Source of the DNA: Massilia atriviolacea
Lineage (GTDB): Bacteria; Pseudomonadota; Gammaproteobacteria; Burkholderiales; Burkholderiaceae_D
Assembly: GCF_003953935.1 (NCBI RefSeq)
Contig: NZ_RXLQ01000029.1
Location: 1-41,538, forward strand
Direction of reading: 5' to 3'
Length of the DNA stretch: 41,538 nucleotides
The position numbers were made by a program, and so were the translations under genes. Below are positions 8,236 to 15,741 of this stretch, piece by piece. Every line of letters starts with the position of its first letter. Within the stretch, counting starts at the first letter, position 1. The notes beneath the pieces are model-generated. The model had not been told where the DNA came from and ran no database searches. It worked only from the letters and a program-made list of their open reading frames with translations.

Positions 8236-10218
8236 ATGGCGATTGTCGCACTGGCGGGACCGAAAGAAATCACGATCCGAGGAGTCCTCCTCGGCATCGT
8301 CATCACCCTGATCTTTACAGCCGCCCAGGTCTACCTGGGCCTGAAAGTCGGACTCACCTTCGCCACCTCGATCCCGGCCGCCGTGATCTCGATGGCGCTG
8401 CTCAGCGCCTTCAAGGACGCCACCATCCAGGAAAACAACATCGTCCAGACCATCGCGTCGGCGGCGGGCACGCTGGCGTCGGTGATCTTCGTGCTGCCGG
8501 GCCTGATCATGATCGGCTGGTGGGCCAAGGTGCCGTTCTGGCCCGTGTTCGGCGCCTGCGCCATCGGCGGCGTGCTGGGCGTGATGTACACCGTGCCGCT
8601 GCGGCGCGCGCTGGTGTCGCAGTCCGACCTGCCCTATCCCGAAGGCGTGGCCGCCGCCGAAGTGCTGAAAGTCGGCACCTCCTCGCGCAGCGGCGCGGCG
8701 GAAGGCAAGCTTGGCCTGATGGCGGTGATCTGGGGCGGCCTGGCCTCGGCCTTTTTCGCGGCCGCCGCCGGCGCCAAGCTGATGGCCGCCGAAGTGGCCT
8801 TCTACTTCAAGACCGGCAGCGGCGCCACCGGCATCGGCGCGGCCAGTTCGCTGGCCCTGCTGGGCGCCGGCCACCTGATGGGCATCACCGTCGGCGTCGC
8901 CATGCTGGTCGGCCTGCTGATCGCCTGGGCCGTGCTGGTGCCGGTATTGACGTCGATGGAACCGGCATCGACCCTGTCGGCCGCCGACCAGGCGCTGGGC
9001 ATGTGGAGTTCCAAGGTGCGCATGATCGGCGCCGGCGCCATCGGCACCGCCGCCATCGTGACCCTGGCCAGCCTCGGCAAACCGGTCCTGGGCGGCCTGA
9101 AATCGGCGCTGGAAGCGGCGCGCAAGGCCAAGGCCGAAGGCGCCGCCATCGACCGCGCCGACCAGGACCTGCCGATCTTCATCGTCGGCCTGGTGACCCT
9201 GCTGGCCATGGTGCCGGCCGGCTGGCTGCTGGCCAGCTTCCTGCAAGGCGGCGTGCTGGCCAGCCTGTCGCTGCCGCTGGTGGCGGTGGGCGTCGGCTAC
9301 ATCCTGGTGGCCGGCGTGTTCGCCGCCGCCGTATGCGGCTACATGGCCGGCCTGATCGGCTCGTCCAATTCGCCGGTGTCCGGCATCGCCATCCTGACCA
9401 TCCTGGGCGCCTCGCTCAGCGTCGGCTTCGTCGGCAAGCACGTCATGGGCCCGGAAGTGGCGCACGCGCTGGTCGCCTACGCGCTGTTCGTCACCACCGT
9501 CGTACTGGCGGTGGCCGTGATCGGCAACGACAACCTGCAGGACCTGAAAACCGGCCAGCTGGTCGGCGCGACCCCATGGAAGCAGCAGGTGGCCCTGCTG
9601 ATCGGCGTGGCCGCCGGCTCCACCGTGGTGCCGCTGGTGCTGGACCTGCTCAATAACGCCAAGGGCTTCGCCGGCGCCGCCAACGTCGGCGTGCCCGGCG
9701 ACGATCCGCTGGCAGCCCCGCAGGCAGCTTTGATTTCGACCCTGGCCAAGGGCGTCATCGGCAATAACCTGGACTGGAAGCTGATCGGCTACGGCGCCAT
9801 GCTCGGCCTGGCCCTGGTGGCGGCCGACTTCATCATCCGCAAGTCCAGCAAGGAGCGTTTCAGCCTGCCGCCGCTGGGCGTGGGCCTGGCGATCTACCTG
9901 CCGGCGGCGGTCACCTCGCCCGTCATCGTCGGCGCCGTGGCCGGCTGGCTGTTCGAACGCGCAGTCAGCAGCGCGACATGGGGCGAAGCGGCCAAGCGCA
10001 TCGGCGTGCTGGTGATGTCCGGCTTTATCGTCGGCGAAAGCCTGTTCAACGTCGGCCTGGCCGGCCTGATCGTGGCCACCAACGTGGCCGAACCGCTGGC
10101 CATCGACAACGGCATGGGCGAAACCACGCACATGCTGATCGCCCTGGTGCTGGGCGGAGCGATCGTCAGCGGCCTGTATCGCTGGGCCGCCCGCAGCGCG
10201 CAAAAAGTCGCGGGCTGA
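8236..10218 (+). CDS. OPT-family oligopeptide/metal-chelate transporter
   Basis: 660 aa, ATG at 8236 with GGAG (8226-8229) in front. About 14-16 hydrophobic helices across the whole length, starting with KEITIRGVLLGIVITLIFTA and the QVYLGLKVGLTFATSIPAAV segment typical of the bacterial OPT branch. Further family-like pieces are YPEGVAAAEVLK (about 134-145) and GLIGSSNSPVSGIAILT (about 373-389). Known: OPT proteins import oligopeptides, siderophores or metal chelates using the proton gradient; the bacterial branch is poorly characterised and its substrates are mostly unknown. It stands alone between PBP1A and the signalling genes. Iron-chelate transport is possible given the nearby iron block, but that is a guess. 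Confidence 0.9.
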   Translation: MAIVALAGPKEITIRGVLLGIVITLIFTAAQVYLGLKVGLTFATSIPAAVISMALLSAFKDATIQENNIVQTIASAAGTLASVIFVLPGLIMIGWWAKVPFWPVFGACAIGGVLGVMYTVPLRRALVSQSDLPYPEGVAAAEVLKVGTSSRSGAAEGKLGLMAVIWGGLASAFFAAAAGAKLMAAEVAFYFKTGSGATGIGAASSLALLGAGHLMGITVGVAMLVGLLIAWAVLVPVLTSMEPASTLSAADQALGMWSSKVRMIGAGAIGTAAIVTLASLGKPVLGGLKSALEAARKAKAEGAAIDRADQDLPIFIVGLVTLLAMVPAGWLLASFLQGGVLASLSLPLVAVGVGYILVAGVFAAAVCGYMAGLIGSSNSPVSGIAILTILGASLSVGFVGKHVMGPEVAHALVAYALFVTTVVLAVAVIGNDNLQDLKTGQLVGATPWKQQVALLIGVAAGSTVVPLVLDLLNNAKGFAGAANVGVPGDDPLAAPQAALISTLAKGVIGNNLDWKLIGYGAMLGLALVAADFIIRKSSKERFSLPPLGVGLAIYLPAAVTSPVIVGAVAGWLFERAVSSATWGEAAKRIGVLVMSGFIVGESLFNVGLAGLIVATNVAEPLAIDNGMGETTHMLIALVLGGAIVSGLYRWAARSAQKVAG

Positions 10219-10321
10219 CCCTCATCCCGTCGCCATGACGCCGCCCGGTGTCGTGGCGAACCGGGGGCCGGCGTATTCGATGCTACACTTGTTGTCGTTC
10301 GAATACTATTTCTCGCGCCCC

Positions 10322-11083
10322 ATGGCTCCCTCCCGTCTCAGTCTCCTCATTGCCGCGCCGGTCGCACTGCTGTCCGCGCTGGCGCTGGGACTGGGCGTCC
10401 TGCTGCACCTGTCCCGCCTGGACGAGGCCACCCGCGCCATCGACGAATCGCGCTTGCGCTTTACCTTGGGCGAGCTGCGCGCCGATGTCGAGGCGCGCAT
10501 GGCGCTCGGCATGCCGCTCGCGGGCTTGCCCGGCGTCGGCGCCGCCCTGGAGCGCGAACTGGGACGCGACCCGGCCATCGCCGCCATCAGCGTCGTCGAC
10601 AGCGCCGGCAAGACCGTCTTCCACGCGGGCGCCCCGGACCCGGCCGCGCCGGCGCTGCTGGCGCGGCAGACCGCGCGCGACTGGCTGCTGCGCGAAACGG
10701 GCGGCGTCACCCTGGGAGCGCGCCTGTCGCAGCGCGACGGCGCGCCGGCCGGCACGCTGCTGCTGCGCCACGCCATGCGCCGCCAGCAGGACGCCGTGGC
10801 GCTGGTGGCGCGCGAACTGGCCCTGGCCGCCGTGTGCGCCGCCCTCCTCACCACCCTGTGCTTCGTGTTCGGGGTCGACCTGCTGGTGCGGCGCATGCGG
10901 CGCACCCTGGCCGGGATGCACGCCGCCCTCGGCGACGGCGCACCGCCCAAGCAAGCCATACCGCATGCGAACGCGCTGGTGGGCGACGTGAATGTCATGG
11001 CGGCGAATGCCCTGCACGACCTGGCGGCGGCGCGCGACACGCTCGCCCCGGCGCACGCCAGCGCCCCGCTGGCCATCGAATGA
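10322..11083 (+). CDS. Two-helix membrane sensor-like protein, family not recognised
   Basis: 253 aa from the ATG at 10322. An extended -10 (TGCTACACT, 10280-10288) lies about 35 bases upstream, which argues against longer in-frame starts at 10235 or 10280. Helix 1 (about 8-28), an extracytoplasmic region of about 130 residues with AISVVDSAGKTVFHAG (sensor-like beta pattern), helix 2 (about 165-187), and a C-terminal part (VRRMRRTLAGMHAALGDG...) that looks like a degenerate HAMP. No kinase, cyclase or methyl-accepting region. It overlaps the next gene by four bases (ATGA). The next protein has the same sensor plan plus HAMP and MFS helices, so the two may form a heteromeric membrane unit; this is inference. 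Confidence 0.7.
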   Translation: MAPSRLSLLIAAPVALLSALALGLGVLLHLSRLDEATRAIDESRLRFTLGELRADVEARMALGMPLAGLPGVGAALERELGRDPAIAAISVVDSAGKTVFHAGAPDPAAPALLARQTARDWLLRETGGVTLGARLSQRDGAPAGTLLLRHAMRRQQDAVALVARELALAAVCAALLTTLCFVFGVDLLVRRMRRTLAGMHAALGDGAPPKQAIPHANALVGDVNVMAANALHDLAAARDTLAPAHASAPLAIE

Positions 11084-12615
11084 AGCAGGTACTGCGGCGC
11101 GACCGCGAACTGTACGCGCGTCCCGTGCGCCTGCTGTGCGCTTTCATCCTGGGCGTGATGCTGCTCACCCAGGCGGCGCTGGCGGCGTATGCCTGGTCGC
11201 TCTCCGGCCAGCGCTTCCTGCCCGCGCTCGAACAAAAGGCGCTCACCATCGCCGAGGCGCTGGCGCAGCGCCAGGCGCGCGCCATCGGCCAGGGCGCGCC
11301 GCTGCCGGCCGGCGGCCCGGCCTGGGATGCGATCCTGGCGCAACACCCCGACATCGCCTACATCACGCTGACCGACGCCGCCGGCAAAGTCCTGTACCGG
11401 GGCGGCAAGGGCGCCGAAGTGGTCGCGCCAGAAGACCATCTCGACACGCGCGCCGACATCGTGCACCGCTTCGCCAGGCACGGCCAGGTGCACGTGGGCG
11501 TGGCGCGCGGCTACGTGCAAAGCCGCATGAGCGCCCTGCGGCCCGAGCTCGCCGTGCTGCTGGTGGCCAGCCTGCTGATCGCCTTCGAGGCGCTGTGGTT
11601 CATCCTCACCGTGCATTGTTCGGCGCCGGTGCGCCAGGTGATCGCGGTGATGAGCCGCATGGCCGCCGGCGATTTCCGCTTTCGGGCCGGCGATGCGCAG
11701 GCCGATGGCCTGGAGGCGCGCCTCGATCGGCTGGAGGCGCGCATCAACGCCGGCTTTCGCGAGGTGGTGCGGCGCGCCGGCGCGCCGGGACAGCAGGCGC
11801 TCGGCGCCATCGTGCTGCGCCGCCTGCGCGCCCGGTACCGCTTCAGCGAAGACGCCGACAGCGCCCAGCTGGCGCGCCAGCGCATCGCCGGCGTGCGCAT
11901 CCTGGCCTTTTTGTGCGTCTTTTCCGCACTGCTGGTGCAGCCGGTGCTGCCGCAGCACGCCGTCGGCGCCGGCCTGCCTGGCGCCGCGCTGCCGGCCGGC
12001 GCCGGCCTGCTGGCCCTCGCGCTCGCGCTGCCCTGGGCCGCGCGCTGGTCGGACCGCGCCGGCCGCCGCCGTGCCTTCGTCGCCGGCGCGGTGGGCGCGG
12101 CGGCCGCCCTGGCCTGCGCCGCCTTCGCACCCGATCTGGCGGCCCTGGCACTGGCGCGCGCGGCAGGCGGCGCCGGCGTGGCGCTGATGCTCACAACCTG
12201 CCATGGCCACGTGCACGACCACGCCGACAGCGGCGCAACCGCGCGCGGGCTGTCCATGCTGGCCGGCGGCGCCGCGCTGGCGGCCTGCTGCGCCCCGGCG
12301 GCGGGCGCGCTGCTGGCCGACCACCTGGGCGTCGGCGGTGCTTACCTGGCCGCCGCCGGCACGGCCTTGCTGGCGGGGGCCGTGGCAGGCTTCGTGCTCG
12401 ATCCACGCGGCGCGCGTCCGCGCACGGCAGACGGCCGGCGGCGCTTGCTGGCTGCGGCGGCATTGCCGTGCGCGGCGCTGCTGACGGTGATCGTCCCCTC
12501 GGCGACGGCGCTGCGCGACGGCGCCGGCCCATGGCCCTGGCTGTCCGGCCTGGCCGCAGCCTTGCTCATTACCCTGTTCGCGCGCGCTGGCCGCATGCCC
12601 CGGCGGGTGTCCTGA
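11080..12615 (+). CDS. Sensor-HAMP protein fused to half of an MFS transporter
   Basis: 511 aa. Helix 1 (about 17-38), extracytoplasmic sensor of about 115 residues with IAYITLTDAAGKVLYRGG (93-110), helix 2 (about 157-178), HAMP-like region (about 180-230, PVRQVIAVMSRMAAGDF), linker, then an MFS-type bundle from about 270. The MFS signature between its helices 2 and 3 is clear: WAARWSDRAGRRRAF (319-333). Helices follow at about 334-350, 353-372, 390-412, 420-440, 455-475 and 487-503, about eight in all, where a complete MFS protein has twelve. The loop before the fifth contains CHGHVHDH (374-381), possibly metal-binding. Start overlaps the previous gene. What it senses or moves is unknown. 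The PP2C phosphatase gene follows 96 bases later. Confidence 0.72.
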   Translation: MKQVLRRDRELYARPVRLLCAFILGVMLLTQAALAAYAWSLSGQRFLPALEQKALTIAEALAQRQARAIGQGAPLPAGGPAWDAILAQHPDIAYITLTDAAGKVLYRGGKGAEVVAPEDHLDTRADIVHRFARHGQVHVGVARGYVQSRMSALRPELAVLLVASLLIAFEALWFILTVHCSAPVRQVIAVMSRMAAGDFRFRAGDAQADGLEARLDRLEARINAGFREVVRRAGAPGQQALGAIVLRRLRARYRFSEDADSAQLARQRIAGVRILAFLCVFSALLVQPVLPQHAVGAGLPGAALPAGAGLLALALALPWAARWSDRAGRRRAFVAGAVGAAAALACAAFAPDLAALALARAAGGAGVALMLTTCHGHVHDHADSGATARGLSMLAGGAALAACCAPAAGALLADHLGVGGAYLAAAGTALLAGAVAGFVLDPRGARPRTADGRRRLLAAAALPCAALLTVIVPSATALRDGAGPWPWLSGLAAALLITLFARAGRMPRRVS

Positions 12616-12711
12616 ACCGGTTTTTGCCGTATTCCACCGGACAAAGCGGAACCTGCGTGCTAGGATGGCAATGCGCGAATGGCGTACGCCAGTCCATCTT
12701 CAGGAGCCGCC

Positions 12712-13566
12712 TTGTATTTTTGGAAGCAACTTTCACCGTCCACACCGCACCGCCTCGCCGCCGGTACGGCTTTCGGCATGACCGACACCGGCACCGTACG
12801 CCCCTCGAACGAGGATAATTTCCTGATCGATGCCGGGCTGGGCCTGGTGGCCGTGGCCGACGGCATGGGCGGCCACGAATCGGGCGAGATCGCCAGCGCC
12901 GAAGCGCTGACCTCGCTGGCCCATTACCTGCGCGCCGCCACCGACCCGGACAGCGGAGCGCTCGCGCCCAACTTCCGCGCCAGCCCGTTCGACCCCGAAT
13001 CGACCGATCCGGACGCCATCTGGGGCGAGGAGACGCTGGCCAGCATGGTGACGCTGCACGAGGCGGTCGAATTCGTCAACCAGCGCATGTACCAGACCAA
13101 CCTGGCCGCGCGCCGGGGCGACGGCGGCGGCATGGGCACCACCCTCACCGGCGTATGGCAAGCCGAACCGGGCGCCCCGCTGCTGGTGTTCCATGTCGGC
13201 GACAGCCGCCTGTATCTCTACCGCGCCGGCGAGCTGACCCAGCTCACGCGCGACCACACCATGTACCAGGATGCGGTCGACGCCGGCGCCACCGAAAACC
13301 TGCCGCCCCGCAACCTGCTGCTGCAAGCCATCGGCCCCTCGGGCGACGTCCTTCCCGAGCTGCACATCCAGGCTGTCCAGCCCGGCGACCTGTACCTGCT
13401 GTGCAGCGACGGCCTGTACGGCGCCACCGCCGACGAGCGCATCGCCGCCGTGCTGGCCGACGCCCGCCCGGGCCAACTCGGCGATTGCTGCAAGGAACTT
13501 ATCGCCACGGCCCTGCACGACGGCAGCCGCGATAACGTCACGGTCGTCCTGTTTCATTGCGATTAA
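12712..13566 (+). CDS. PP2C-family Ser/Thr protein phosphatase
   Basis: 284 aa from a TTG at 12712, which sits 5 bases after AGGAG (12702-12706); an in-frame ATG at 12679 has no such site. All metal-binding motifs of the PPM/PP2C fold are present: TGTVRPSNEDNF, VAVADGMGGHESGE, GMGTTLTG, FHVGDSRLYLYR, LYLLCSDGLYG and SRDNVTVVL. Length and layout match bacterial Stp/PrpC-type enzymes that remove phosphate from Ser/Thr with Mn/Mg. It is soluble. Targets are unknown: the neighbouring sensor-HAMP-MFS gene suggests a membrane signalling link, and the only Ser/Thr kinase in the window is at 25290-27476. A TAGGAT (12660-12665) upstream may be its -10. Confidence 0.93.
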   Translation: MYFWKQLSPSTPHRLAAGTAFGMTDTGTVRPSNEDNFLIDAGLGLVAVADGMGGHESGEIASAEALTSLAHYLRAATDPDSGALAPNFRASPFDPESTDPDAIWGEETLASMVTLHEAVEFVNQRMYQTNLAARRGDGGGMGTTLTGVWQAEPGAPLLVFHVGDSRLYLYRAGELTQLTRDHTMYQDAVDAGATENLPPRNLLLQAIGPSGDVLPELHIQAVQPGDLYLLCSDGLYGATADERIAAVLADARPGQLGDCCKELIATALHDGSRDNVTVVLFHCD

Positions 13567-13694
13567 GTCAAGATTAAAGTTCGACAAACATGCGTGCACC
13601 AGACACGACGCCGGACAAGGTCAGCCTGAGTTTCTACTGAGTAATCATGTAAAATCCCGGGTACAGCCTTTGTGCAGGAAAAAGAGAACAAGCA

Positions 13695-14693
13695 ATGAAA
13701 CGGTGGCTGAAGAATTTGTTGGGCGGCGACAGCGAGGAAAGCAAGCCTGCGCCCGTCGCCGTGGCCGCGCCGGCGCCTGCCAGGACGCGGGCGCCCGACG
13801 CTGCGCACGCCGCCATGGTGGACCTGCTGTTCTACCGCTGGCTGGCCGGCATCACCCAGAACAGCGGCCCGTCCAGCGACGAAAAAGTGGTCCTGGTCGA
13901 ACTGGCCTACGTGACCCAGCTGCCGCTTGCCGAGATCGCCCTCGCGCCCAGCCGGCCGGCCGTGTTCACGCCGCTGCTGCGCTCCATGCGCGACAGTTCC
14001 GTGTCCGGCGCCGACCTGGCGCGCCAGCTGTCGCAGGACAAGGCGCTGATCGCCGAAGTGCTGCGCGAAGCGAACCGGCCCTGCCACCATCCGCACTATC
14101 ACGCCAACGACCCGGTGACCACGGTCGAACGGGCCACCATGCTGCTGGGGGTGAACGGCTTGCGCATGCTGGTCGGACGCGCCTCGCTGCTGCCGGTCAT
14201 CATGAGCATGCATCCGGGGCCGTTTTCGCAATTGTCCACGCCGCTGCTGTGGCGCCAGTGCGAAAAATGCGCGCTTGCCGCCAGCGTGCTGGCGCCCTCG
14301 GTGCGCGCCAACCCGGTCGAAGCGTATTTCGCCGGGCTGCTGCACAATATGGGCCTGATCGTCGCCTTCCGCGTGCTGGACCAGGCCAATACCGAAGCGT
14401 CGCTGCCGCAGTCGGAAGACTTTGTCGCCGCCCTGCACGCGCAGGCGCGCGCGCTGTCGGTGCGGATCGCCGAAGCATGGGGTTTTCCCGACACGGTGAC
14501 GAGCGCCATCCGCGAAGCCGGCCGCCTGGACGGCACGCCGCTGTCGCAGGCGGTTGCGCTGGCCGACATGCTCAGTCGCCTGCGCATGCTGGTCGATTCG
14601 GCCCACTTCGAAGAGGACGACCCGTTCGTGCTCGAAGGGCTGGACGCGGCCGGCCTGGCCTGTTTCGAGGAACTGCATAGCGACGATGAATAA
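13695..14693 (+). CDS. HDOD-domain signalling protein
   Basis: 332 aa from ATG 13695, with AGGAAAAAGAG upstream. A basic/Pro-Ala-rich N-terminus (about 1-40) precedes an HDOD domain (about 85-290). Visible features are LARQLSQDKALIAEVLREAN, TTVERATMLLGVNGLRMLV and YFAGLLHNMGLIVAFRVL. Known: HDOD domains are HD-like folds that often lack the full metal site; they act in motility, type IV pilus and stress signalling, usually by protein contact. This one has no attached output domain. A TAAAAT (13650-13655) could be its -10. The nucleotidase gene starts 12 bases after the stop, so the two are probably cotranscribed. Confidence 0.85.
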   Translation: MKRWLKNLLGGDSEESKPAPVAVAAPAPARTRAPDAAHAAMVDLLFYRWLAGITQNSGPSSDEKVVLVELAYVTQLPLAEIALAPSRPAVFTPLLRSMRDSSVSGADLARQLSQDKALIAEVLREANRPCHHPHYHANDPVTTVERATMLLGVNGLRMLVGRASLLPVIMSMHPGPFSQLSTPLLWRQCEKCALAASVLAPSVRANPVEAYFAGLLHNMGLIVAFRVLDQANTEASLPQSEDFVAALHAQARALSVRIAEAWGFPDTVTSAIREAGRLDGTPLSQAVALADMLSRLRMLVDSAHFEEDDPFVLEGLDAAGLACFEELHSDDE

Positions 14694-14705
14694 CGAGGAT
14701 GACTG

Positions 14706-15647
14706 ATGCCGTTCGAGATTGAGCACAAGCTGGTGATCGGCGTGGCGTCGAGCGCCCTGTTCGACCTGACCGCCTCGCACCAGGTGTACCTGGACAGCGG
14801 GCCGGACGAATACCGCAGGTACCAGGAGCGCAACCTGGACGTCATTCTCGGCAAGGGCGTGGCGTTTCCCTTCATCCGCCGCTTCCTCAACATCAACAAG
14901 GTGTTCCCGCGCCAGACTCCGGTCGAAGTGGTGCTCTTTTCGCGCAACTCGCCCGAAACCGGCCTGCGCGTGATGCGCTCGATCGCCCACTACGGCCTGG
15001 ATATCTCGCGCGCGGCCTTCATCACCGGGAAGTCGCCCTACACCTACCTGCCGGCCTTCAACGCGGCCCTGTTCCTGAGCGCGAACGAAGAAGACGTCAA
15101 GAGCGCCATCGCGGCCAACTATCCGGCCGGGCTGGTGCTGCCGTCGAAGACCGTCGACGACGACGAGGACATCGAACTGCGCGTGGCCTTCGACTTCGAC
15201 GGCGTGATCGCCGACGACGAATCCGAGACCATCTTCAAGCGCAATAACGACCTTGAGGAATTCCATGCCCACGAGACGCTGCACATGGCGGTGCCGCACC
15301 AGCCGGGCCCCCTGGCCGAGATGTTCCGCAAGCTGTCGCTGATGCAGCGGCTGGAGGAACGCGCGCAAAAGCGCGACCCGGACTACAAGCGGGTGCTGCG
15401 GATCGCCATCATCACCGCGCGCAACGCGCCCTCGCACGAACGCGTGGTGACCACGCTCAAAAGCTGGGGCGTGTCGGCCAGCGAGACGTTTTTCCTGGGC
15501 GGCATGAACAAGACGCGCGTGCTGTCGATCTTCAAGCCGCATATCTTTTTCGACGACCAGCTGACCCACCTGAGCTCCTCGCCGGGCGGCACGATCCCGA
15601 TGGTGCACGTGCCCTTCGGGATCGCCAACCGGCGCCCGGGCGGGTGA
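14706..15647 (+). CDS. Cytosolic 5'-nucleotidase (NT5C1-like)
   Basis: 313 aa, ATG at 14706 preceded by GAGG. Matches the family of animal cytosolic 5'-nucleotidase I and its bacterial relatives. Seen: LVIGVASSALFDL near the start, the VAFDFDGVIADDESE motif (about 162-176, nucleophile and acid Asp), RIAIITARNAPSHERVV, ETFFLGGMNKTRVL, FFDDQ and a final PMVHVPFGIAN. Known: these HAD-like enzymes hydrolyse nucleoside 5'-monophosphates (AMP and others) to nucleosides. It follows the HDOD gene closely. No membrane segment, so cytoplasmic. Physiological role in bacteria is not well defined. Confidence 0.9.
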   Translation: MPFEIEHKLVIGVASSALFDLTASHQVYLDSGPDEYRRYQERNLDVILGKGVAFPFIRRFLNINKVFPRQTPVEVVLFSRNSPETGLRVMRSIAHYGLDISRAAFITGKSPYTYLPAFNAALFLSANEEDVKSAIAANYPAGLVLPSKTVDDDEDIELRVAFDFDGVIADDESETIFKRNNDLEEFHAHETLHMAVPHQPGPLAEMFRKLSLMQRLEERAQKRDPDYKRVLRIAIITARNAPSHERVVTTLKSWGVSASETFFLGGMNKTRVLSIFKPHIFFDDQLTHLSSSPGGTIPMVHVPFGIANRRPGG

Positions 15648-15705
15648 CGCAAGCGGGCGTATTCGCGGCCCCGGGCGGGCACAGTCAGCATTATCCAGTT
15701 CCAGC

Positions 15706-15711
15706 TATAAT
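15706..15711 (+). promoter_or_regulatory. -10 box of mfd
   Basis: Perfect TATAAT in CAGCTATAATTACC, 31 bases before the mfd start. No convincing -35 hexamer at the usual distance. Confidence 0.5.
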
Positions 15712-15741
15712 TACCCGTCCCGCTCACAGCCAGCAGCCCGC

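Noticed and set aside
5636-8251. Long minus-strand frame opposite PBP1A
   Set aside because: Same antisense shadow effect; no ribosome site, no recognisable domain, and PBP1A is intact.
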